A DNA stretch of 64,000 nt from contig NZ_CP031969.1 of the NCBI RefSeq assembly GCF_003443735.1, forward strand, positions 9,238,001-9,302,000, read 5' to 3'. The position numbers were made by a program, and so were the translations under genes. The stretch comes from Streptomyces sp. CC0208. GTDB lineage: Bacteria; Actinomycetota; Actinomycetes; Streptomycetales; Streptomycetaceae. The notes under the pieces are model-generated. The model was not told the origin of the DNA. It ran no database searches and saw only the letters and a list, made by a program, of their open reading frames with translations. Below, in pieces: positions 1 through 7,386 of the stretch (its first letter is position 1; each line of letters begins with the position of its first letter).

Positions 1-3
1 GAC

Positions 4-348
4 ATGGCAGCCGAACTCGTCCAACGCGAGGCAGAGGGGGATACGGCGCCCCCCGAAGCATTGGCCTCCGCCAACCTGCATGATCAAGAGTTTGCAGCCA
101 GGTCAGCCTTCTCCATGATCTCGCACTTCTACCGGACTCCTGGGTATCTACGCGGGCATGCCCGCGTGCTGTGCAACTTTCCCCCCGAGCGGCTGCGGCA
201 CCGGATGATCGTGGCCACCCCCTTGTACGTGGAGGCGGGCGTGCAGCCGGCTCCATCGACATCCCAGGTAGGGGTGCCTGAGCGTCGCAGGCGCTGGTGG
301 CGACTGCCAGGCCTGCGCTCCGCCTCTCACGAATCGGATACCGTTTGA
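4..348 (+). CDS. hypothetical protein, possibly the 3' end of a longer gene
   Basis: I do not recognise this 114-codon frame. Third codon positions are mostly G or C, as expected for coding DNA here. The frame is open to the left edge of the window, so the ATG at position 4 may be internal and the real start may lie outside. The tail is rich in Arg and Trp, with no membrane segment or known motif. It may be a degraded gene end in an accessory region. Confidence 0.35.
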   Translation: MAAELVQREAEGDTAPPEALASANLHDQEFAARSAFSMISHFYRTPGYLRGHARVLCNFPPERLRHRMIVATPLYVEAGVQPAPSTSQVGVPERRRRWWRLPGLRSASHESDTV

Positions 349-476
349 GCGTGTACTTCTGCCGTGGCGGACTCGAAGGTGATGGGATCGGGGACCTCGC
401 TGAGGCGCTTGCGCATCCGTTCGCGACGCCAGCCAGTCCGATCTGAGTCCGGCAGGAGTGTGCACGCCGTCGCAGA

Positions 477-731
477 TCACCGGCCTTGCGGGCGCCTCGC
501 GTCTCGAAGGTGGCGCTCTGCCCAGGCGCGCACTCCGGGCTGGACGAGCGGGTCGTGGGAGAGGATCTCCAGTGCTTGGAGCCCCCGCCAGTCGTGGCTT
601 TCCGCGAGCACCATCGCGGCCTTGAGGCGTATTCCGGCGTGGGCCCGGTCTTCAAGGGCGGCCGCGGCTTTGTGGGTCTTTGCCGCCGGGCGGATGCGGG
701 GACAGGATGAGGGCTGACTGACCGATGTCAC
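477..731 (-). CDS. HEAT-like helical fragment, hypothetical
   Basis: The last ~60 codons have strong G/C third-position bias and read as paired amphipathic helices (AALEDRAHAGIRLKAAMVLA, then WRGLQALEILSHD, then VRAWAERHL), a HEAT-repeat-like pattern. The first ~20 residues look unlike coding sequence. The chosen GTG has no clear ribosome-binding site. The best reading is the 3' piece of a helical-repeat protein whose front has been lost; a short functional protein is less likely. No partner is evident. Confidence 0.35.
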   Translation of the reverse strand: MTSVSQPSSCPRIRPAAKTHKAAAALEDRAHAGIRLKAAMVLAESHDWRGLQALEILSHDPLVQPGVRAWAERHLRDARRPQGR

Positions 732-747
732 CAGATGGGAGGACCGT

Positions 748-957
748 ATGCGGTGGACGACTGAGGAGCTGACCGCCATCCGCGAGCATGCCGCCGTCCT
801 GGGTGTCTCGACGCAGGATTACATCCGGCAATCCGCCGTCAGCCGAGCTGTGGACTGGCAGCGGCAACAGGCCGCGTTCCGTGAGATGGCCCGACGGCGC
901 GGGACGAGCGTCGAGCAGCTCCTTCAGCAGGGCATGCTCACAGACGACACCGTCTGA
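748..957 (+). CDS. small helical protein, relaxase-accessory or antitoxin-like
   Basis: This 69-aa protein starts at an ATG preceded by GGGAGG at good spacing. It begins with a helix-rich segment (MRWTTEELTAIREHAAVLGV) followed by STQDYIRQSAV, then a second half with EMARRRGTSVEQLLQQGML. The pattern resembles short ribbon-helix-helix or MobC-like DNA-binding proteins of plasmids, and also some antitoxins. The family assignment is an inference from pattern only. No toxin-like partner overlaps it; the next gene is DUF5131 at 1186. Confidence 0.5.
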   Translation: MRWTTEELTAIREHAAVLGVSTQDYIRQSAVSRAVDWQRQQAAFREMARRRGTSVEQLLQQGMLTDDTV

Positions 958-1185
958 CCGCTGCCCGGTAGGGGATAGCGCCGCCGGAGGCGGATGGCTG
1001 GTTCGTATCGTGCGAGCCACCACAGAAAAGGGTACACATGTTCTATTCAGGGGGAAGCTGTGACGGCCCGCGGCGACGGATGGTTGGATGCCATGTCTGG
1101 CGGCCTGAGGGCTCGTTGGACACGCCACAGGCTGAACGGCCAGGCCTGCGGGCGGCCGTGACCGCAGGGGAGGAGGAGCCGACGG

Positions 1186-1941
1186 GTGAGTGACCGCAGT
1201 TCGATCGAGTGGACCGAGGCGACGTGGAATCCCACGACCGGCTGCGACCGGGTCTCGGACGGATGCGACAACTGCTACGCCCTGACGCTGGCGAAGCGGC
1301 TCAAGGCCATGGGATCGGCGAAGTACCAGAACGACGGCGACCCCCGCACGTCCGGCCCCGGCTTCGGCCTCACCGTCCACCCCGACGCGCTGCGGGTGCC
1401 TCTGGGCTGGAAGGCGCCGCGCACAGTGTTCGTGAACTCGATGTCGGACCTCTTCCACGCCCACGTCCCGCTGGACTACGTCAAGCAGGTCTTCGACGTC
1501 ATCGCACAGACCCCGCAGCACACCTATCAGGTACTCACGAAGCGGGCGCGCCGACTGCGGCAGGTCGCCGACCGGCTTGAGTGGCCGGCCAACCTGTGGA
1601 TGGGCGTGTCCGTGGAGAGCGCGAAGGAACTGCCGCGCATCGACGACCTGCGGCAGGTTCCAGCCGCGGTGCGGTTCCTGTCGTGCGAGCCGCTGCTGGG
1701 GCCTTTGGACGGGCTGGACCTGACGGGCATTCACTGGGTGATCGCCGGAGGCGAGTCCGGCCCCCGCTTCCGCCCGATGGAGCAGGAGTGGGTCACACAG
1801 ATCCGGGACGCCTGCCTGCAGGCCGATGTGGCCTTCTTCTTCAAACAGTGGGGCGGCCGGACCCCGAAGGCATCCGGCCGACACCTTCAGGGCCGGACCT
1901 GGGACCAGATGCCTATGCCCGAACCTGTGCCTGCAGGCTGA
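1186..1941 (+). CDS. DUF5131 / phage Gp37-Gp68 family, three-Cys-motif protein
   Basis: A 251-aa protein starting at a GTG behind GGAGGAGGAG. The N-terminus has the family signature WTEATWNPTTGCDRVSDGC followed by DNCYA, giving Cys20, Cys27 and Cys30 in a CX6CX2C arrangement. This is the three-Cys motif of the DUF5131 family, often annotated phage Gp37/Gp68 and thought to be radical-SAM-like. Further family landmarks are FVNSMSDLFH near residue 85, YQVLTKR near 113, and VIAGGESGPRFRPM near 187. The 3' end overlaps the convergent tcmP by 29 bp. TcmP is named as the partner of this family, so the two probably act together. The substrate is unknown; the family is common in phages and islands. 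Confidence 0.9.
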   Translation: MSDRSSIEWTEATWNPTTGCDRVSDGCDNCYALTLAKRLKAMGSAKYQNDGDPRTSGPGFGLTVHPDALRVPLGWKAPRTVFVNSMSDLFHAHVPLDYVKQVFDVIAQTPQHTYQVLTKRARRLRQVADRLEWPANLWMGVSVESAKELPRIDDLRQVPAAVRFLSCEPLLGPLDGLDLTGIHWVIAGGESGPRFRPMEQEWVTQIRDACLQADVAFFFKQWGGRTPKASGRHLQGRTWDQMPMPEPVPAG

Positions 1942-3034
1942 TCCGGCTCTTCGTCGTGAGCTTGCCCGGCGACTGGACGGCGATCACACCGTCCTGCCGC
2001 ATCTGCCGGGCCGCCTGCAAGGCGTGCTTCGGCATCCAGCGGGCGGTCTCCGCCAGCAGCCACTCGCCGATCGCCTCCACCGTGGTGGCCCCGGCACCCA
2101 GGCGCTGGGCGACCAGTTCGGCCAGCTCGTCGTCGATCAGACCCGCGGCCTGGAACAGGTCGAGCTGGCCGTCCGCTTTGGCACCTCGGGTACGGGGGTC
2201 GCGAAAGCTCTCGCCATCGAGGCCGTCGACCTTCCACATGGCGTCCTTCATCGCTTTCAGGCCCGCGGTGCTGCCGGTGCCGAAGACGAGGTAGAGGGGC
2301 TGCCCGGTGCGGGGGACGAGCTCGAACTGCAGCTGATAGCCGAACCCGGCCCGGCGCAGCGCGTCCCGGTAGGTGCGCAGCCACGCGCGCCACTTCTCGT
2401 CGGGGCCCAGCTCGTCGGCGGCCGCGGTCCAAAAGCCGCGGCCGCCGAAGACCGTGTCGAGGATGTCGGCGTTGAGCTCCTCGCGGCGGCTGAACCAGTT
2501 GGGGCCGAAGGTGGTGATGACTTCACTGGAGCGGTTGCGGGCGATGCGGGACATCACGTGCAGCGGCACGTTGACGCTGCCCCAGCTGTCGAAGATCCCC
2601 AGGATCGGATGGCCCCAGGCGCCGAGCTCGTCAAGGACCGCGAGGCTGTCGCGGCCTGCTTCACCGCGCCGGACCTCCACGCGTACCGGCAGATCCTTGA
2701 GCGGCCCGAAGCGGGAGACGAGTTCCGCCACGAGGTGCTCGTGGCGCGCGCGGTCCTTCTCGATGAATATCAAATGCACCCGCCGGGGACTGAGGTGCAT
2801 GCGGTCGACCGCGTGATGACCGAGCAGGCGGTCCAGGATGAACACCGGTGAGCCCGGCTCGCCGTCCTCGTAGCGGCCCGGGCCGGCGAACGCGTCCAGG
2901 AGCGTGACCCGGGGCCGGGAGTAGCCGGTGCTCTGGGAGGTCTGCAGCAGGATCGGCCACCAGGCGTCCAGGTACCGCTGGTACAACCGGTGCTTGGCCG
3001 CGGTCGCCGGCTCCAGCTTCCATAAGACGCCCAT
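1913..3034 (-). CDS. tcmP: three-Cys-motif partner protein TcmP
   Basis: A 373-aa protein. I chose the ATG at 3034 (MGVLWKLEPATAAKHRLYQR) because AGGGGG lies just upstream and the family begins this way; the 27 upstream codons look non-coding. The stretch RVTLLDAFAGPGRYEDGEPG resembles the glycine-rich first motif of Rossmann methyltransferase folds, and VHLIFIEKDRARHEHL follows as the second strand. The family is defined by adjacency to DUF5131 proteins, which holds here, but the genes converge with overlapping 3' ends instead of forming one operon. Biochemical activity is not established; a DNA- or RNA-directed modification role is inference. Confidence 0.88.
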   Translation of the reverse strand: MGVLWKLEPATAAKHRLYQRYLDAWWPILLQTSQSTGYSRPRVTLLDAFAGPGRYEDGEPGSPVFILDRLLGHHAVDRMHLSPRRVHLIFIEKDRARHEHLVAELVSRFGPLKDLPVRVEVRRGEAGRDSLAVLDELGAWGHPILGIFDSWGSVNVPLHVMSRIARNRSSEVITTFGPNWFSRREELNADILDTVFGGRGFWTAAADELGPDEKWRAWLRTYRDALRRAGFGYQLQFELVPRTGQPLYLVFGTGSTAGLKAMKDAMWKVDGLDGESFRDPRTRGAKADGQLDLFQAAGLIDDELAELVAQRLGAGATTVEAIGEWLLAETARWMPKHALQAARQMRQDGVIAVQSPGKLTTKSRISLQAQVRA

Positions 3035-3300
3035 CCGTGCCCCCTGTTCAGGATCGCCACGGTCGACGGCTGGCGCGTGCCAGTCGCATCCCCTGGTAAC
3101 AGATGGTGTGCGCAACGACGTTCAGCGTAAAGACCGCGTATCAGCCGCTGGGGGAGCGGGGCTCGCTGGGATGAGACTGCCGCGACAGGCTGGACGCACA
3201 TGTGGCTCTGATCACCTTCTGACCGGCCTGCGGCGCGCGGACGGGCCGACCACCACCCCTTGGCTACATTGATCGCGACCAAGATCTCCAGGGGGTAAGT

Positions 3301-4563
3301 GTGAGACCTGCCAGACTGGCTCTGCCCGCCATCGCAAGCGCACTCACTGTGCTTCTTTCACCGGCGACGGCGGTCAGCGCCACTGAGCCCACTTCATCTG
3401 ACATCAACTACACGGCGACCTACACCCCGTTGGAACAAGCGGGTTCCCTTGCGGCTGAAGCGCAGGGCGCCGCTGGGGATGCCGCCCGCGCCTCAAACCC
3501 TCGTCCCCCGGGCGGGGGTGACTTCAACTATCACGACGTGACGCATGATGAGTGCGTCCGGCACGGCAACAGTGCGGGCAAGCCTGAATGGGTCAAGAAC
3601 CACTTCGCTCTGTGCCGACGAGGAACCGTTCAGGTCGTCGGCATAGACCAGCGGACCGGCACGCCCGTGGGCACGCTCACCTATGTCGAGACGATCATCG
3701 GCTACGCCTACCAGGGTGAGCGGAGCATCTCCTTCGACCAGTACTTCGAAGACATCCAGACCACCGGCACCATCAAGGACTCGACGACGTTCCTGATCAA
3801 CCGGTGGAACCAGTCGAGTGGCACCGGGCCCATCCTGCACAAGGGCCAGAAGCACGGGGGCGTCACGCAGATCTCGGGCGGCTTCCGCGGCGAGGTCGGG
3901 GCGGCGCAGGAAGACGCCAGCATCAAGGGCTGGAAGAGGGAAAGCATGGAGCTGCTGACCTTCGACGAGGACGCAGCGTCAGGAACCGGCCGGGACAAGG
4001 TCCACAAGTTCGATTTCGTGCCCGCAACGTTCTTCATCTCCCAGGACAAGAAGAACGTTCAGCTACCCGAGCCCAAGATCAGCGTCCGGTTCGACAGCGC
4101 CTCCTACGAGAAATACAAGAAGGGCAGCATCTTCACCAACACTCGCAGCACACTGACGTACGACCGCAGCAACGCCGCCGTCAACGAGACCGCCCAGCAC
4201 ATCTACGACGCGCAGAACCATCCCGAGAACACCGTCCCCGCCAAGACGGGCAAGAAGATCCCCGGCGCCCCCGCGGCGAAGCCCCTGCACCGGATCTTCT
4301 ACGACACCACGCTGCGCAGGCAGAACCGCGACACGGCCCGAGCGGTCTGCCAGGCGAACTGGCCGAACTACTCCAGCCAAAGCAAGGACTGTGACGAGTA
4401 CCCCTTCGCCACCACCAAGGAAGGGGCCTACAAGGCTCAGGGGAACTTCTCCGCACGAGCGCTGGACAAGACCGACAACCAGAAGGCCGGGTCTCAGCTC
4501 TCCGCCTGGTACAACGACGCTCGCATCCTCGATGGCGACGCCTTCTACGTACAAGTGAAGTAG
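3301..4563 (+). CDS. secreted protein with C-terminal NucA/NucB-type deoxyribonuclease domain
   Basis: A 420-aa protein from GTG 3301. The N-terminus is a Sec signal peptide (basic MRPAR, hydrophobic ALPAIASALTVLL, cleavage after TAVSA). Residues ~40-300 are an uncharacterised beta-rich region. The last ~110 residues match the NucA/NucB family: HRIFYDTTLRRQNRDTARAV, then SKDCDEYPFATTKEGA, with the catalytic-region core Asp365-Glu366-Tyr367-Pro368, and a C-terminal WYNDARILDGDAFYV. In Bacillus these enzymes cut DNA outside the cell, in competence or biofilm breakdown. The convergent gene at 4612-5055 could encode its inhibitor. Export plus a nuclease tip suggests an extracellular DNase or toxin. 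Confidence 0.85.
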   Translation: MRPARLALPAIASALTVLLSPATAVSATEPTSSDINYTATYTPLEQAGSLAAEAQGAAGDAARASNPRPPGGGDFNYHDVTHDECVRHGNSAGKPEWVKNHFALCRRGTVQVVGIDQRTGTPVGTLTYVETIIGYAYQGERSISFDQYFEDIQTTGTIKDSTTFLINRWNQSSGTGPILHKGQKHGGVTQISGGFRGEVGAAQEDASIKGWKRESMELLTFDEDAASGTGRDKVHKFDFVPATFFISQDKKNVQLPEPKISVRFDSASYEKYKKGSIFTNTRSTLTYDRSNAAVNETAQHIYDAQNHPENTVPAKTGKKIPGAPAAKPLHRIFYDTTLRRQNRDTARAVCQANWPNYSSQSKDCDEYPFATTKEGAYKAQGNFSARALDKTDNQKAGSQLSAWYNDARILDGDAFYVQVK

Positions 4564-4569
4564 CAGTCC

Positions 4570-4609
4570 GCGCAGGCGGGGCGGTTCCTTTAGGGAGCCC
4601 CGCCTGCGC
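4570..4609. terminator. bidirectional hairpin terminator
   Basis: A perfect 13-bp inverted repeat (GCGCAGGCGGGGC and its complement) with a 14-nt loop lies between the stop codons of two convergent genes. It has no long T tract, which is usual in Streptomyces. Confidence 0.8.
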
Positions 4610-4611
4610 GC

Positions 4612-5055
4612 TCAACGCCACAACTGGATCACGAACCGTTCGAAGAGCCGGTACGTCTCCAGCTCTTCCTCCGGATCCTCTTCTTGAGGCCCTACCCACA
4701 CGCGCACTTGATACGGCCCTGCATCCGCCAGCTCGTACTCGTCCCCGGCGGGCTCACGCATCAGGTTGACCAGCTGGACCTGTTCAGAATCGAAACTGAC
4801 CAGGGCTGCTTCTCCCATACTTCGAAACGCGTCCCCGGGGGACGCGTCCGGCGGCGAGTCCCATAGCTCCACTCTCACCCGGGCCATCTGGTCTTCGAGC
4901 ACGGATGCAACCACGACAGAGCCTTCGTGGACGAGAAACGACGCGTTCTCCGGGATCCGGGAGAACGGATCCTCGATCTCAGGGTCGGTGTCGATCAACG
5001 CGAACAGGTGCCGTTCCATCAGCACCGTCGCGCCAAAGGAATCAACCAGCCCCAC
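4612..5055 (-). CDS. acidic beta-rich protein, possible ComJ/Nin-like nuclease inhibitor
   Basis: A 147-aa protein. The GTG at 5055 is preferred because GGGAGG sits six bases upstream; a longer frame reaches 5175 but its extra codons are Arg-rich and look non-coding. The protein is acidic, with a predicted run of beta strands: ENASFLVHEGSVVVASV, ARVRVELW, ALVSFDSEQVQLVNLM, and then GPYQVRVWVG. This layout, ending in a G-x-Y-Q-V strand, resembles the Bacillus DNA-entry nuclease inhibitor (ComJ/Nin), and the convergent neighbour is a NucA/NucB-type nuclease. The pairing makes an inhibitor or immunity role attractive, but the sequence similarity is weak and I judged it by eye. Confidence 0.6.
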   Translation of the reverse strand: MGLVDSFGATVLMERHLFALIDTDPEIEDPFSRIPENASFLVHEGSVVVASVLEDQMARVRVELWDSPPDASPGDAFRSMGEAALVSFDSEQVQLVNLMREPAGDEYELADAGPYQVRVWVGPQEEDPEEELETYRLFERFVIQLWR

Positions 5056-5385
5056 CTCGTACCTCCCGCCACTATGCGCAAGGGCAGTCTGCCAAGCACG
5101 TGACGGATCAGCCAAACGACGCCGATGCCGAGACAGGATCCTGCCGACTCTGCAACAGCCCGTCTGCGACGACACCGCCGGGCTCTCCGCGCTCCGCCGG
5201 GAGATCGTCCGGCTGGAAGGCGGCCGCCTCCAACATAAGCGCGGCGCACTGCAGATGCACTGCCTTGAAGGGGTCGGCGATGGCCGCGCAAAGCCGGGGT
5301 CCGTGAAGGGTTTCGTCCAGCCGATGAAGCTCTCGTGAACCGCTCCGGGTCTGATGGAGGCTCGATTCCCTGAGAAGATCGAGTC

Positions 5386-5712
5386 ATGGCACGTCCGTCC
5401 CCTTACCCCGCTGAGCTTCGCGATGGTGCGGTGCGCATGGTTGCGGAAATCCGACCGAACTACCCGACCGAGTGGGCCGCGATGAAGGCAGTGGCGGCGA
5501 AGCTGGGTATCGGTGCGGCAGAGACGGTGCGGACCTGGGTCCGCAAGGCCGAGGTGGATGCCGGCCAGCGGCCCGGCACGACGTCCGAGGAGGCTGTAGA
5601 GATCAAGCGGCTGCGAGCCGAGAACGACGAGCTGCGTCGGGCGAACGAGATCCTCAAAGCGACCTCGGCTTTCTTCGCGGCCGAGCTCGACCGGACGTCT
5701 AAACGCTCGTAG
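5386..5712 (+). CDS. IS3-family transposase OrfA
   Basis: A 108-aa protein with an HTH_Tnp_1-type helix-turn-helix (YPAELRDGAVRMVAEI ... AAETVRTWVRKAEVDAG) and a leucine-zipper-like coil (EIKRLRAENDELRRANEILK) leading to ATSAFFAAELD, the classic end of IS3 OrfA. In intact elements the transposase is an OrfAB fusion made by -1 frameshifting near this point. OrfA itself looks intact. Confidence 0.92.
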   Translation: MARPSPYPAELRDGAVRMVAEIRPNYPTEWAAMKAVAAKLGIGAAETVRTWVRKAEVDAGQRPGTTSEEAVEIKRLRAENDELRRANEILKATSAFFAAELDRTSKRS

Positions 5713-6629
5713 CGTTCATCGACGTTCACCGCGAGGTGTTCGGAGTCGAGCCGATCTGCCGAGTCCTGACCAGCCACGGACTGAAGATCGCGACGAGCAC
5801 CTACAACGCCGCCAAGAGCCGCAACCCCCACCGCCCGGTCGGTCCGTGACGCCGAGCTGAAAACGCAGATCAGCCGCGTCCACACGGAGAATTTCAGCGT
5901 CTACGGAGTGCGGAAGGTCTGGCGGCAGCTGCACCGCGAAGGCATACCGGCGGCCCGCTGCACGGTCGCCCGGCTGATGCGCGACCTCGGTCTCCAAGGC
6001 GCCCGACGCGGGAAGAAGATCCGCACCACTGTCCGCGACGACGGCCACGAGCGGGCCGCTGACCTGCTCAGGCGTGACTTCACCGCGTCTCGCCCGAGTG
6101 AGCGGTGGGTCGCCGACTTCACCTATGTCGCCACCTGGTCCGGGATCGTCTACGTCGCCTTCGTCGTGGACGTGTACTCCCGGGCGATCGTCGGCTGGTC
6201 CGCCGCCACCAGCAAGCGGGCCAAGCTCGTCCTCGACGCCCTCGACATGGCGTTGTGGCGCCGTGATCGCGCCGGAACTCCTGCCGGACCGGGACTGGTT
6301 CACCATTCGGATGCGGGCAGCCCATACACGTCGTTCGCGTTCACCGTGCACCTTCTCGAGGCGGCATCGACGCCTCGATCGGCACCGTCGGCGACGCCCT
6401 GGACAACGCGCTCATGGAGTCCCAGATTGGCCTCTACAAAACGGAACTGACCAAGACCCGCAGGCCCTGGCACGGCCTCGCCGACGTCGAACTCGCCACC
6501 GCGGAATGGGTCGACTGGTTCAACAACCAGCGTCTCCACACCGCGATTGGAGACATCCCGCCCCACGAGCACGAAACCAACTACTACGCTCATCACCAGC
6601 CCCAACCGGCGGCTGGAGTCAACGCATAG
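5713..6629 (+). pseudogene. IS3-family transposase OrfB, two frameshifts
   Basis: The DDE integrase half is readable only across three frames. It starts VAFIDVHREVFGVEPICRVL, then a run of five C at 5825-5829 appears to carry one extra base, after which the frame meets a TGA near 5848. The next segment holds VYGVRKVWRQLHREG, WVADFTYVATWSGIVYVAFV (first Asp) and GLVHHSDAGSPYTS (second Asp). Near 6361 one G of an expected GGG appears to be missing before IDASIGTVGDALDNALMES (region of the catalytic Glu), and the frame ends at TAG 6627. Both lesions are single-base and lie in homopolymers, so sequencing error is possible. If real, the element cannot make its own transposase. Confidence 0.88.
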
Positions 6630-6656
6630 GGCCTCCACCGATCCCGGAGCGGTTCA

Positions 6657-7386
6657 GATCGCGTCGGCACCCTCGCGCCCCAGCAAGGTCACCAACTTCC
6701 CAAAGGCCCTCGGGCTCAGTCCGGTGACCGGGGTTATCCAGGACGGCTCCGACACGTGCACCCCCACCTCGTGGGATGCCTCACAGTAACTGAACTGTGG
6801 GGTGCGTGCGTTGGGTGAGATGCGTGGCCACAGCGATTGCGCTGCCTGCGGTTTCGTGGACCGGCTCGATGTGTCCGTGGGTAACCAGGGGCCCGGTGCG
6901 CGGTGTGGGTTGGCTCACCGATAGGGTGTGACGTGCGCCCCCTCCCTGGCTGAGCACCTTCGAAAATGCAGCCGAGGAAGGGAGCGCAGGAGATGGCGTC
7001 ATCTCCGACGGGGCTGCCAGCCCCGAAGGAGGGTGACCAAGCACCAGCTGGAGGCCAGTCCAGCGGCTTCCGGTAGTCACCGGTCGCCAGGTGCGTGGAA
7101 CCCTCGCCCCAAGGGCCTCGCGTCTCTTCGTCCTAGGCAGGGTGGGAAGATGCGGGGCCCTCTCCTTATGTGTCCAAGGGTCTGGGAGCCGAATCTGGTG
7201 GGATACGGCTTCTGGGCCCATGGGTGTTGAGCCCCCATAGTGAAGGCCCAAAGCCAAACTCTACAGCCCTTCGTCCGCTTGATTGCCAACACGGCTGTTC
7301 ACGGGCCACCGCGCGCCTCAAGAATCTTGGAGCTGCGTTGTGAGGGAGTGTCACTAAACTGCACCTCATGGTGTGGGGAGGTCGAA
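6657..7386. other. intergenic, no supported gene
   Basis: This 730-bp stretch after the IS3 element has several open frames on both strands, but none with consistent G/C third positions, a ribosome-binding site or a recognisable motif. The last 15 bases hold the Shine-Dalgarno sequence of the gene at 7387. Confidence 0.6.

Larger units (their letters stand above)
5336..6656 (+). mobile_element. IS3-family insertion sequence, complete ends but damaged orfB
   Basis: The left end TGAACCGCTCCGGG... (5336-5363) and the reverse complement of the right end (6629-6656) match over about 28 bp with a few mismatches, both beginning TGAACCGCTCCGGG and continuing to GGTGGAGG or GATGGAGG. The element is 1321 bp with orfA and orfB in the usual IS3 order. 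I see no matching target-site duplication at the outer edges (TCG left, GAT right). A fragment of a close relative's right end is at 57302-57366. Confidence 0.88.

Noticed and set aside
6928..7230. 100-codon plus-strand frame after the first IS3 element
   Set aside because: Arg-rich, no G/C third-position pattern, no ribosome-binding site.
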